A stretch of 34,755 nucleotides of DNA from Firmicutes bacterium UBA3572 (GTDB lineage Bacteria > Bacillota > Desulfotomaculia > Desulfotomaculales > Desulforudaceae), in NCBI GenBank assembly GCA_002375985.1, contig DFNH01000030.1:1-34755 (forward strand), written 5' to 3'. This document shows positions 1 through 6,243 of the stretch, one piece after another. Made by a program: the position numbers and the translations under genes. The notes beneath the pieces are model-generated. The model did not search any database, was not told the DNA's origin, and was given only the letters and a program-made list of their open reading frames with translations. Position 1 is the stretch's first letter; every line of letters starts with the position of its first letter.

Positions 1-384
1 CAGATCAGTTCGGCCCGCATCTCGGAATTGATTCGCAGCGTGCAGCGGGAACACAACCTGGTGGTGCCCACCCCGGGGACTATCCTTGACGCCGGGAGAA
101 GCATGACACACAAGGATGTGATTGTCAGCCTGCGCCTGCAGGGTTACACGGTTAAAGAGATTGCCCGCATGACCCACCATTCGCCGCGGGCGGTGGACAA
201 CTACATCGGTACTTTTGAAGCTGTGCTAATTTTGTATTTGTTCGGCGTTCCTCCTGAGCTTATGGCCCGCTTGTTAAAGAGGGGCATTTCTCTGATTAAA
301 GAGCATTTGAGGCTGGTCCGGGAAAACTATCGTGATCAACAGGAAATAAAAGAATATTTAATTACCCAGGGGGTGAAAATTTAA
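1..384 (+). CDS. DUF1670-family protein, C-terminal part (5' end outside window)
   Basis: The frame is open from base 1 to the TAA at 382-384, so this is the last 127 residues of a longer protein. It carries a helix-turn-helix-like segment reading GYTVKEIARMTHHSPRAV, followed by a helical tail. That combination, with a preceding basic stretch and a THKD(V/I)I-like motif, is what I associate with the C-terminal half of DUF1670 proteins, which occur in Clostridia and archaea and have no established function. The HTH suggests nucleic-acid binding, but this is inference. An internal ATG at 28 exists, but the reading frame continues upstream of it and no ribosome binding site is seen there. No neighbour helps: the next gene is 390 bp away on the other strand. 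The family call is fairly sure, the function unknown. Confidence 0.7.
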   Translation, partial: QISSARISELIRSVQREHNLVVPTPGTILDAGRSMTHKDVIVSLRLQGYTVKEIARMTHHSPRAVDNYIGTFEAVLILYLFGVPPELMARLLKRGISLIKEHLRLVRENYRDQQEIKEYLITQGVKI

Positions 385-390
385 TCCATC

Positions 391-407
391 ATATCTTGAC
401 AAGATAT
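391..407. repeat. perfect 8-bp palindrome behind the DUF1670 gene
   Basis: ATATCTTG and CAAGATAT flank a single A, only 6 bases after the DUF1670 stop codon. There is no T-run after it, so it is not a standard terminator. It could be an operator-like dyad or the scar of a mobile element. The rest of 408-600 is AT-richer than the surroundings and holds no gene I can support. Confidence 0.45.
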
Positions 408-613
408 ATCTTAACATCCGGAGTTCCCAGCGCACCCCGAGTATTGCGCCCGCCAAACTGAACAAAACCACACTTTCGGGTATGGACTGAAAGACTACGG
501 CTAACACCGACATCTGGTCCATCATAGCACCTGCCCAACTACACCCTATAGTTGCTTATTTCACCAAAGATTAGCATGATCCTTCATTTCTACCTAATTG
601 TTGCTTGATTACG

Positions 614-755
614 TATAATATGTTAGCCAGTTAGGCAATCTCAAATCTCAGGAGAGTCCGTTAAGTGCCGAACCCGTTGGTCCGTTATCCGGTTAACGTC
701 ACTCCTGCCGGGACAAACGGAATGGCCACCGCGGCGGTGGCCATTTTGTTGGTGC
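614..755 (+). ncRNA. possible small transcript: TATAAT box to strong terminator
   Basis: A perfect TATAAT lies at 614-619 in an AT-rich stretch, but I find no good -35 hexamer 16-18 bp upstream. About 100 bp further on is a strong intrinsic terminator (721-751). Between them a hairpin can form near 684-707 (CGTTGGTC with GGTTAACG, several G-U pairs). There is no convincing ORF on this strand. A purine-rich AGGAGAG at 650-656 precedes a GTG at 665, but that frame only runs into the antisense of glgA. I do not recognise an Rfam family. Alternatively the stretch is simply the 3' untranslated region of glgA read from the other strand. Confidence 0.25.
721..751. terminator. intrinsic terminator downstream of glgA (possibly bidirectional)
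   Basis: AATGGCCACC pairs with GGTGGCCATT (10 bp) around a GCGGC loop. On the plus strand it is followed by TTTTGTT. On the minus strand it follows the glgA stop codon by 22 bp with a weaker tail (CCGTTTGT). The T-tract favours the plus strand, the gene context the minus strand. Confidence 0.7.
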
Positions 756-773
756 CGGCTCAGTATTTTTACC

Positions 774-2276
774 TCAGGCGATGCGGATGCCCTTGCGAGC
801 GCCCACCTTCTCCATGGCGTCCCGGTATAGCTGGAGGTATTCTACGGCCGAACGCGCCCAGGAAAAATCCATCTCCATCGCGTTACGAACCAGCCGGGCC
901 CAGGCTTCCCGGTCATCCCGGTACAGTTTGAGCGCCCGGGCAATGGCGCTATATAGCGCCCGGCCGTCGTACTCACGGAAAGAAAACCCGTTCCCGTCCC
1001 CGGTAGCCGGATCATACTCCGTGACCGTATCGGCCAAGCCGCCGGTCGCCCGCACAATCGGAATGGTGCCGTAACGCAGGCTGATCAACTGTCCCAAGCC
1101 GCAGGGCTCGAACCGCGACGGCATCAAGAACATGTCCGCGCCGGCGTAAATCCGCTGCGCCAGCACGGCGTTAAAGCCGATGTGCAGGCCGATCTTCTGC
1201 GGGTAGCGGGCCTTCATTTTCCGGAACATGTCCTCGTAATGCCGGTCACCGGAACCCAGCACCACAAGTTGAATATCCAAGCGCATCAATTCGTCGACGA
1301 TTTCGGCGATCAGGTCCAGACCCTTCTGGTCGTACAAACGAGAAATCAGGCCCAGGACCGGGACGTCCCGTACCGGGAGGTTCAGTTCGCGTTGGAGGGC
1401 GTACTTATTCTCCTTCTTGTGTTCCGCCCCGGCAGCGTCGTAGTTGCGGTGCAACCTGGGGTCGGTTTTGGGGTCGAATTCGTGATAGTTGATGCCGTTG
1501 ATGATGCCGTACAGTTCGTGGGCACGCTGGCGGAGCACGCCTTCCATCCGCTGTCCGAATTCGGCCGTCTGGATCTCGCGGGCGTAGGTCCGGCTCACCG
1601 TATTGAGCACATCGGCGTAAAGAATCCCGGCCTTCGTAAAGCTCACCGCCCCGTAGAACTCCAGATCCTCGGGCCGGAAGTGTTCCATGCCCAGCTCCAA
1701 CAAGCGTAACACTTCCGGCGGGAAATTGCCCTGGTACTGCAGGTTGTGGATCGTGTACACGGTCGCCGTGCGCTGGTAGAACGGATCGGCGCTGTAGTGG
1801 GTCTTCAAGAGCAGCGGGATCGGACCGGTCTGCCAGTCGTTGCAATGGATCACATCCGGCGGCCAGCCCAACCGCGGCAAAAGTTCCAACACCGCCTTGC
1901 AGAAGAACCCGAACCGTTCAGCCTCATCATCAAAGTCGTAAATCCTGTCCCGGTGGTAATAATGATAATTGTCGATCATGTAAACCGGTATGGTCTTTAC
2001 CCCATCCTGGAAACGGGCTTCGATCTCCCGCTGGCGGATGATGGCCCCTTCATAACGATCGGCGAACCAAACCGGGAAGTCGGTCAGGTACTGGGCTTCC
2101 TCGATCATCTTGTACCGGGGCATCACCACGCGCACGTCGTGGTGCGGCAGGCCGTGATCAACCACCGTGGCCAGCGCTTTGGGCAGCGACCCGGCTACGT
2201 CGGCCAGGCCCCCGGTTTTGGCGAAAGGAACCACTTCCGAAGAGACGAACAGGATTTTCAGGGGGCGATCAAACAT
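774..2276 (-). CDS. glgA: glycogen (starch) synthase, ADP-glucose type
   Basis: GlgA transfers glucose from ADP-glucose to the non-reducing end of an alpha-1,4-glucan in glycogen synthesis. The 500-residue product has the family's usual length. The N-terminal GT5 domain opens with ILFVSSEVVPFAKTGGL, where K-T-G-G-L (residues 20-24) binds the ADP-glucose phosphates. The C-terminal GT-B domain contains SRFEPCGLGQL near residue 390, with the conserved Glu. I chose the ATG at 2276 because AGGAGG lies 9 bases upstream; a TTG at 2297 in the same frame has no such site. The gene overlaps the end of galT by 8 bp (ATGTTTGA), so the two are probably translationally coupled. No glgC, glgB or glgP is present in the window. 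Confidence 0.95.
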   Translation of the reverse strand: MFDRPLKILFVSSEVVPFAKTGGLADVAGSLPKALATVVDHGLPHHDVRVVMPRYKMIEEAQYLTDFPVWFADRYEGAIIRQREIEARFQDGVKTIPVYMIDNYHYYHRDRIYDFDDEAERFGFFCKAVLELLPRLGWPPDVIHCNDWQTGPIPLLLKTHYSADPFYQRTATVYTIHNLQYQGNFPPEVLRLLELGMEHFRPEDLEFYGAVSFTKAGILYADVLNTVSRTYAREIQTAEFGQRMEGVLRQRAHELYGIINGINYHEFDPKTDPRLHRNYDAAGAEHKKENKYALQRELNLPVRDVPVLGLISRLYDQKGLDLIAEIVDELMRLDIQLVVLGSGDRHYEDMFRKMKARYPQKIGLHIGFNAVLAQRIYAGADMFLMPSRFEPCGLGQLISLRYGTIPIVRATGGLADTVTEYDPATGDGNGFSFREYDGRALYSAIARALKLYRDDREAWARLVRNAMEMDFSWARSAVEYLQLYRDAMEKVGARKGIRIA

Positions 2277-3321
2277 AGCGCCTTGCCTCCTCTGCAAACG
2301 GTGTGGGAATCTGGTGCGGCAGCGGGACGCCCGCTTCCCGGAGCACTTCGGCCGCCAGTTCCGGGGGAGTCGGGTTGATGTAGTAACCGGTGCCCAGTTC
2401 GTAGCCGGCGATGATCGTCAGCCGGGGCAGGATTTCAAAGTGCCAGTGGTAGAAAATCTCCCCACCCACGTTGACCGGCGCGGTGTGCAACACCATGTTG
2501 TACGGCGGTTGGCATACGGTTGCGGCCAGCTTGACCAGCGCGCCCCGGAGTATCGGGGCCAGGTCGCGGATGTCTTCCTCCCCGATCTGGCCGAAGTCGG
2601 GCTGGTGATACTTGGGCACAACCCACATTTCGAAGGGGAACCGGGCCGCGAAAGGGGAAAAACAGACGAACCGGTCGTTTTCCATCACCACCCGGTCCGG
2701 CCGCGTTGTTTCCTGCCGCACCATATCGCAAAGAACGCAGGTACCGCGGTTTTTGCGGTAGTCATGAAAACCGGCTAATTCCTGGCTAACGTCCACCGGC
2801 ACCATCGGGATGCCGAGCAGTTGCGAGTGGGTATGCTCCAGGGACGCACCCGCCGTACGGCCCTTGTTTTTGAAGATCTGGATGTATTTGAGGCGCGTGT
2901 CGGCACGAAGTTCAAGGGAACGGGCCCGCCAGGCCCACAGCACTTCCTGGATCTGCCACTCGGTTTGGTTGACCAGGTCGGGCTCGTGCGCGGTGGACTC
3001 CACAATTACCTCGTGGACTCCGATGCCGTTCATGGCCTCGTAAATCCCCTCCCGCCACGAGTACTGCCGCTCGTCGGCGCGTACCGCGGGGAACTTATTG
3101 GGCACGACGCGCACCCACCAACCCCGGGCGTTGGGTGGTGAACCGTTCTCCCGGAAAGCAAGCACTTCCGGAGGGGTCTTATCTTCGTTACCCACACAGA
3201 GGGGGCAGTTTCCCGGGTTGGGCTCATCGGGAGGACAACGGAAATCGGTGGGACGCTTTGCTCTTTCGGTGGCGATAATGACCCACCGGTCTACCACCGG
3301 ATCCTTGCGCCACTCCGGCAT
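2269..3321 (-). CDS. galT: galactose-1-phosphate uridylyltransferase (GalT family)
   Basis: The 350-residue protein belongs to the HIT-superfamily nucleotidyltransferases and would exchange UMP (or AMP in some relatives) between a sugar 1-phosphate and a nucleotide sugar. The N-terminus PEWRKDPVVDRWVIIATERAKRP is typical. CPLC (residues 39-42) is a probable zinc site. EHTHSQL (162-168) is the active-site His-X-His-X-Gln motif, with His165 the expected nucleophile; HPHSQ is commoner, so the Thr is a small variation. HWHFEILPR lies near the C-terminus. AAAGGAGG precedes the ATG. Pairing with glgA suggests a role in feeding glucose or galactose phosphates into nucleotide sugars for glycogen, and a true ADP-glucose-type specificity cannot be excluded. 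No galK or galE is adjacent. Confidence 0.9.
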   Translation of the reverse strand: MPEWRKDPVVDRWVIIATERAKRPTDFRCPPDEPNPGNCPLCVGNEDKTPPEVLAFRENGSPPNARGWWVRVVPNKFPAVRADERQYSWREGIYEAMNGIGVHEVIVESTAHEPDLVNQTEWQIQEVLWAWRARSLELRADTRLKYIQIFKNKGRTAGASLEHTHSQLLGIPMVPVDVSQELAGFHDYRKNRGTCVLCDMVRQETTRPDRVVMENDRFVCFSPFAARFPFEMWVVPKYHQPDFGQIGEEDIRDLAPILRGALVKLAATVCQPPYNMVLHTAPVNVGGEIFYHWHFEILPRLTIIAGYELGTGYYINPTPPELAAEVLREAGVPLPHQIPTPFAEEARRYV

Positions 3322-3491
3322 GGGGGAAAGCCTCCTTTCAAAGCCGCCCTCGGCGAATTATTGTTTTACCCTACTAAATGGTTTACGGGATTCGGTTTTT
3401 TTATGCCAGACGAAAGGGAAAAAGTCAGGTTTGATCGAAATAAGAAACAAGCAGTCAAATTTGTAACTTTTGGCAGAAGGGGCTGTCTTCC

Positions 3492-4130
3492 ATGGCGGGC
3501 GAAATACAGATCAAGGGTACCCGAAACGGCCTGGTCATTTTGCTACCCACAACCGGCAGCTTCGATGAACTAAAGCAAAGTCTTTGTCAAAAAATGGAGT
3601 CAGCGAAGGGTTTTTTCCAAGGGGCACGATTCACCCTGCACCAGGAAAAGGCCCCCCTGCCCTCTCACCAGCGGAAAGAACTGGAGCAGTTGCTCACCGG
3701 GTACGGGCTGGTACCCGCCCCCGACATCACCCTGCCCCGCCAGCCGGCCCCCCCAGTCAAAAAAGTCCAGTCCGGCGGCCGGACACACATCATCTGGCAG
3801 GGTCTGCGTTCCGGACAGGAGATCCGCCACGATTTGGGACACCTGGTGGTCATGGGCAACGTGCACTCCGGCGCCCTGGTTGAAGCCGGTGGACACGTGA
3901 TCATCATGGGCAGCTGTGCCGGCACCGTCCGTGCCGGAATACACGGCAACCGCCGGGCCAAGGTGGTCAGCCTCGCGTTCCGGGGCGCGGTGGTAAGTAT
4001 CGCCGGCATACACGCCCTGACCGGCGAAGCCGTTTCGGTCCCTGGGCCCGGACCACACCGGGCCGTCCTGCGGGATGAAAAGATCGTTTTTGAACCATTT
4101 CCCACACAAAAAGGAAATGTGCCCTTGTAA
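3492..4130 (+). CDS. minC: septum site-determining protein MinC
   Basis: The 212-residue protein matches MinC, the FtsZ inhibitor that blocks septation away from mid-cell. The N-terminal domain (about 1-75) starts with IQIKGTRNGLVILLP. The C-terminal right-handed beta-helix (about 105-205) has the expected repeating pattern RSGQEIRHDLGHLVVMGNVHS, then GALVEAGGHVIIMGSCAGTVRAGIHGN. The usual P-x-Q-L-R-I segment after the helix is altered to RGAVVSIAGI, which could affect MinD binding. AGAAGGGG lies upstream of the ATG. It is an isolated gene: no minD, minE or mreBCD is near, unlike the usual Clostridia arrangement, and it runs opposite to both neighbours. A hairpin terminator follows at 4157. 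Confidence 0.85.
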   Translation: MAGEIQIKGTRNGLVILLPTTGSFDELKQSLCQKMESAKGFFQGARFTLHQEKAPLPSHQRKELEQLLTGYGLVPAPDITLPRQPAPPVKKVQSGGRTHIIWQGLRSGQEIRHDLGHLVVMGNVHSGALVEAGGHVIIMGSCAGTVRAGIHGNRRAKVVSLAFRGAVVSIAGIHALTGEAVSVPGPGPHRAVLRDEKIVFEPFPTQKGNVPL

Positions 4131-4156
4131 TGGCAAACCCAGTCTGGCCAGAATAA

Positions 4157-4180
4157 CCACCGCGGCCGGTGGCCGCTTTT
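4157..4180 (+). terminator. intrinsic terminator after minC
   Basis: CCACCG pairs with CGGTGG around CGGC, followed by CCGCTTTT. It lies in the 49-bp space between the convergent minC and Nudix stop codons. Confidence 0.6.
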
Positions 4181-4719
4181 CACCGGCCTTTGTTTGCCGC
4201 CGCCACCGTGAGCAATCCCACCAGCGACTTGCCGTCACAAATAACACCCGTACGGATGAGATCGAGCGCCTGCGTAAACGGTACCGCCTCTACCTGTATA
4301 AATTCGTCCTGATCCGTGGACGCCGGCCCCTTTTCCAATCCCCGAGCCGTAAAAATATGCATCCGCTCGTTGGTGAACCCAGGCGTGGAGTAGTAAGTGC
4401 ATACCAACTGCCAATCCCGGGCCACGTAACCGGTTTCTTCCTGCAATTCCCGCCGCGCGCACGCCAGCGGATCCTCGCCAGGCTCCAGCTTGCCCGCCGG
4501 GATTTCCAGGAGTTCCGCGCCCACCGGATACCGGTACTGGCGGACCAGGATGGCCCGTTCCTCGTCATCCAAAGCCACCACCGCCACCGCACCCGCATAT
4601 TCTACCACCTCTCGGGTGCTGGACCGGCCATCGGGTAGACGCACTGTGTCCACCCGCACCTTGAGGATTTTCCCCCGGAACACGTACTCTGAAGCCAAAC
4701 GTTCTTCGCGCAGGTCCAA
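4180..4719 (-). CDS. nudF: Nudix hydrolase, ADP-ribose pyrophosphatase type
   Basis: The protein hydrolyses nucleoside diphosphates linked to another group; the closest type by sequence is ADP-ribose pyrophosphatase (YqkG/NudF). The Nudix box lies at about residues 76-98: G, then five residues, E, seven residues, then RELQEETGY, all catalytic positions intact. LEIPAGKLEPGE before the box and TPGFTNERMHIFTARGL after it fit the ADP-ribose subgroup. Two in-frame TTG codons could start translation. The one at 4719 is preferred because GAGGG lies 9 bases upstream, while the one at 4728 abuts it. The length (179 aa) is normal. It is a single-gene unit on the minus strand, convergent with minC. Confidence 0.85.
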   Translation of the reverse strand: MDLREERLASEYVFRGKILKVRVDTVRLPDGRSSTREVVEYAGAVAVVALDDEERAILVRQYRYPVGAELLEIPAGKLEPGEDPLACARRELQEETGYVARDWQLVCTYYSTPGFTNERMHIFTARGLEKGPASTDQDEFIQVEAVPFTQALDLIRTGVICDGKSLVGLLTVAAANKGR

Positions 4720-4818
4720 ACCGCCCAACCCTCTTTCTGGTGTGTTTATATCGTATCCAATTACTGCTTTCGCCGGCGGACAACCGTTTACCTGCCGGTT
4801 TTCAGGCGATCGGCACGG

Positions 4819-4856
4819 TATAGAAAACAGATCTTAAAGCAAAGATATAGAAAACA
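4819..4856 (+). repeat. direct repeat TATAGAAAACA x2 in the hsp20 leader
   Basis: Identical 11-mers at 4819-4829 and 4846-4856, 27 bp apart, sit 30-67 bp upstream of the hsp20 ATG. Each contains a TATAGA that could act as a -10 box, or the pair could bind a regulator. I see no clear -35 for either. Confidence 0.4.
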
Positions 4857-4885
4857 AAAATGGCGGTGCTAAAGGAGGTTGAATT

Positions 4886-5314
4886 ATGGGCTTAAGACGT
4901 TGGGATCCGCCGGAACTGAACACCTTACGGGAACAGATGAACCGGATGTGGGAGTTTTTGCGGACCGGAGGCCGGGAAACCGTTATGCCTCGGATTGACA
5001 TCCACCAAACCGAAGACGAAGTGGTCGCGGTGGCCGAACTGCCGGGCATTCCCTCTAGAGATGATATCGAGGTGCACGTCACCGAAGACAGCCTCTCCAT
5101 CCGCGGCGAAATCCGGCGGACCCACGACATCCGTGAGGAAGACTACATCCACAGCGAGCGCTACTACGGAAGCTTCTCCCGTACCCTGCCGCTCCCGGTG
5201 GAAGTGAAACCCGAGGAGGCCCGGGGGCGTTTCGAAAACGGCCTTTTAGAGATACGCATCCCCAAGACCGAGGCAGGGAAAAGGCGTAATACCCACCGGG
5301 TCGAAATCAATTAA
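4886..5314 (+). CDS. small heat-shock protein, Hsp20/alpha-crystallin family
   Basis: An ATP-independent holdase chaperone that binds unfolding proteins. The 142-residue product has a short N-terminal arm and an alpha-crystallin domain from about residue 35 to 135. Typical segments are PRIDIHQTEDEVVAVAELPGI, DSLSIRGEIRR, YGSFSRTLPLP, and FENGLLEIRIPK near the end. The usual C-terminal I-x-I is represented by HRVEIN. A strong AAAGGAGG precedes the ATG. No CIRCE-type inverted repeat is visible upstream; instead an 11-bp direct repeat (TATAGAAAACA at 4819 and 4846) lies in the leader. Monocistronic by layout. Confidence 0.93.
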   Translation: MGLRRWDPPELNTLREQMNRMWEFLRTGGRETVMPRIDIHQTEDEVVAVAELPGIPSRDDIEVHVTEDSLSIRGEIRRTHDIREEDYIHSERYYGSFSRTLPLPVEVKPEEARGRFENGLLEIRIPKTEAGKRRNTHRVEIN

Positions 5315-5324
5315 GCTCGAACCC

Positions 5325-5350
5325 GGGAACCGGCGTTTAGCGCCGTTCCC
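5325..5350. terminator. bulged hairpin between the convergent hsp20 and thioredoxin-like copy B
   Basis: GGGAACCGGCG pairs with CGCCGTTCCC with one bulged C. It overlaps the last codons of the minus-strand gene and has no clean T-run, so it is a weak terminator candidate. Confidence 0.35.
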
Positions 5351-5656
5351 ACACGCCCAAGGCCGCGAGGCGTTCGACCACGGTCTGCAGATCCAGGCGG
5401 CCCCGCAGGATTACTTCGCCGTTCACCGCCAGGGCCGGCAAAAAGGCCAGGCGGCTCAGCGCAAAGCCTCGTCCGCGATGGTGGCGTGTTGGCGGTAGGC
5501 CACCGTCACCCGGTCGCCGTAGCACACCCGGAGCACCTTTTGCAGCACCCTGACCCGGGCGTCCACGGGGAGCAAGTCCCCTTTGGCGTCCGCCGTTCAG
5601 GGCGCCTCACGGCCCTCCAGGGTCTCCCCGATCACCAGAACTTCGGCTTCCGCCAT
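5337..5656 (-). pseudogene. decayed second copy of the thioredoxin-fold selenoprotein candidate (copy B)
   Basis: The ATG at 5654-5656 lies 7 bases after the stop codon of copy A. It opens AEAEVLVIGETLEGREAP followed by TGA at 5597-5599, again codon 20, and the same frame then continues as a recognisable paralogue. Shared segments with copy A include YGDRVxVAYRQxA, VNGxVxLRGxL and RLAxLGV. Two defects are visible. The Cys codon (TGT) that precedes the TGA in copy A is absent, so only A-P-TGA is left. A net 2-base insertion (or 1-base loss) near 5455-5470 shifts the frame after DEAL, and the rest (SRLAFLPALAVNGEV to VWERR) is in another frame, ending at 5337. The ribosome binding site is weak. 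It could be a pseudogene, or the shift could be a sequencing error. Confidence 0.65.
5567..5581 (-). promoter_or_regulatory. SECIS-like hairpin after the TGA of copy B
   Basis: Read on the minus strand, GGGG pairs with CCCC around ACTTGCT, starting 15 bases after the in-frame TGA; an extra A-T pair can close the loop. The position matches the hairpin in copy A although the loop sequence differs. Bacterial SECIS elements lie directly downstream of the UGA with the apical loop roughly 16-37 nt away, which this fits. Folding was judged by eye only. Confidence 0.4.
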
Positions 5657-5663
5657 GTTTGAC

Positions 5664-6005
5664 TCAGCCAACTTTCCCCTCTCCCTCAGGCGGATCGGGC
5701 AACACACCGAGATCGGCCAACCGGCTGGCGATGACCTGAATGTGCAGATTTCCGCGGAGGACGACCGCGCCGTTAACCAACACAGACGGAAGCGGTAAGA
5801 CTTGCCTGCAGAGTGCGGCATCCTCCAGGATGGCGTACTGCCTGTACGCCACCGCAACCCGGTCCCCGTACATCCTTCTCATAACGCCCTTTAAGAGCTT
5901 GAACTGAGCGTCCAGGGGCAGCCCGACCCCTCCCCCGTCCGGAGGTCAACAAGGCGCGCCGCCTTCTGCCGGGTGCTCCCCAATCACCAACACTTCCACA
6001 GGCAT
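5664..6005 (-). CDS. candidate selenoprotein: small thioredoxin-fold protein with a Cys-Sec pair (copy A)
   Basis: From the ATG at 6003-6005 the frame reads PVEVLVIGEHPAEGGAPC, then TGA at 5946-5948 (codon 20), then continues without another stop to the TGA at 5664, giving 113 residues if the internal TGA is selenocysteine. AGGAGAGGGG stands 8 bases before the ATG, so initiation upstream of the TGA is well supported. The product would have a first beta strand, the redox pair C19-U20 at the start of helix 1, a YGDRVAVAY strand and a PLPSVLVNGAVVLRG strand-turn-strand. This is the layout of thioredoxin-like folds and reminiscent of the YuzD/DUF1462 group, though that link is tentative. Copy B has TGA at the same codon. 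An ATG at 5882 could give a 72-residue fragment, but it would lack the first strand and the redox site. The gene follows hemL and the repeat at 6033-6214. No Sec machinery lies in the window. Confidence 0.75.
5914..5931 (-). promoter_or_regulatory. SECIS-like hairpin after the TGA of copy A
   Basis: On the minus strand AGGGG pairs with CCCCT around TCGGGCTG, starting 14 bases after the TGA at 5946-5948. The loop (or the first closing position if one pair opens) offers the G expected near the start of a bacterial SECIS apical loop. The region is G-rich, so alternative pairings exist. Confidence 0.45.
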
Positions 6006-6032
6006 TCTAGTTACCCCTCTCCTCTAATCCGG

Positions 6033-6214
6033 GCGGGAAAAGGGTACAGGCAACTTTTTCCGACGATACGAAAGTTCTTAGTCAAACGTGTTGTCCTCAG
6101 ATGTCTGGTTACCTTGACACGATATGCTTCTTGCAGAAAAAGTAGCCTGTCCCCATTTCCCGCCCTATCCACGATTCCCGCCGATGAAGCACCAGTCGCC
6201 AAGGGGACAGCGCT
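6033..6214 (+). repeat. REP/MITE-like repeat element, copy 1
   Basis: The element starts GCGGGAAAAGGGTACAGG and carries an inverted partner ending at about 6163 (CCTGTCCCCATTTCCCGC). The two arms, about 35 bp each with some mismatches, enclose about 68 bp. To the right lies GCACCAGTCGCCAAGGGG followed by ACAGCGCT. The same three parts in the same order occur on the other strand at 18314-18500. GGGGACAG-type ends are typical of palindromic repeats mobilised by REP-associated (IS200-like Y1) transposases in Clostridia; no transposase gene is in the window. The element fills most of the 238-bp gap between hemL and the selenoprotein candidate. Confidence 0.7.
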
Positions 6215-6243
6215 CTGGTACGCGTGCACCCACCCAGGGTTCC

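Noticed and set aside
665..931. Plus-strand 88-residue ORF behind an AGGAGAG
   Set aside because: It runs through a terminator hairpin and then antisense to glgA, with Pro/Arg-rich shadow composition.
1182..2378. Several long plus-strand ORFs over glgA and galT
   Set aside because: They are antisense shadows typical of GC-rich coding DNA, with no ribosome binding sites or recognisable domains.
3361..3573. Small plus-strand ORF before minC
   Set aside because: It overlaps the minC start in another frame, has no ribosome binding site and no recognisable content.
5664..5882. A 72-residue ORF starting at the ATG at 5882, as the real gene instead of the TGA-containing frame
   Set aside because: It lacks the first beta strand and redox site of the fold, its AAAGGG site is only 4 bases from the ATG, and homologous coding continues upstream through the TGA to a well-placed ATG at 6005. 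Kept as the main alternative reading.
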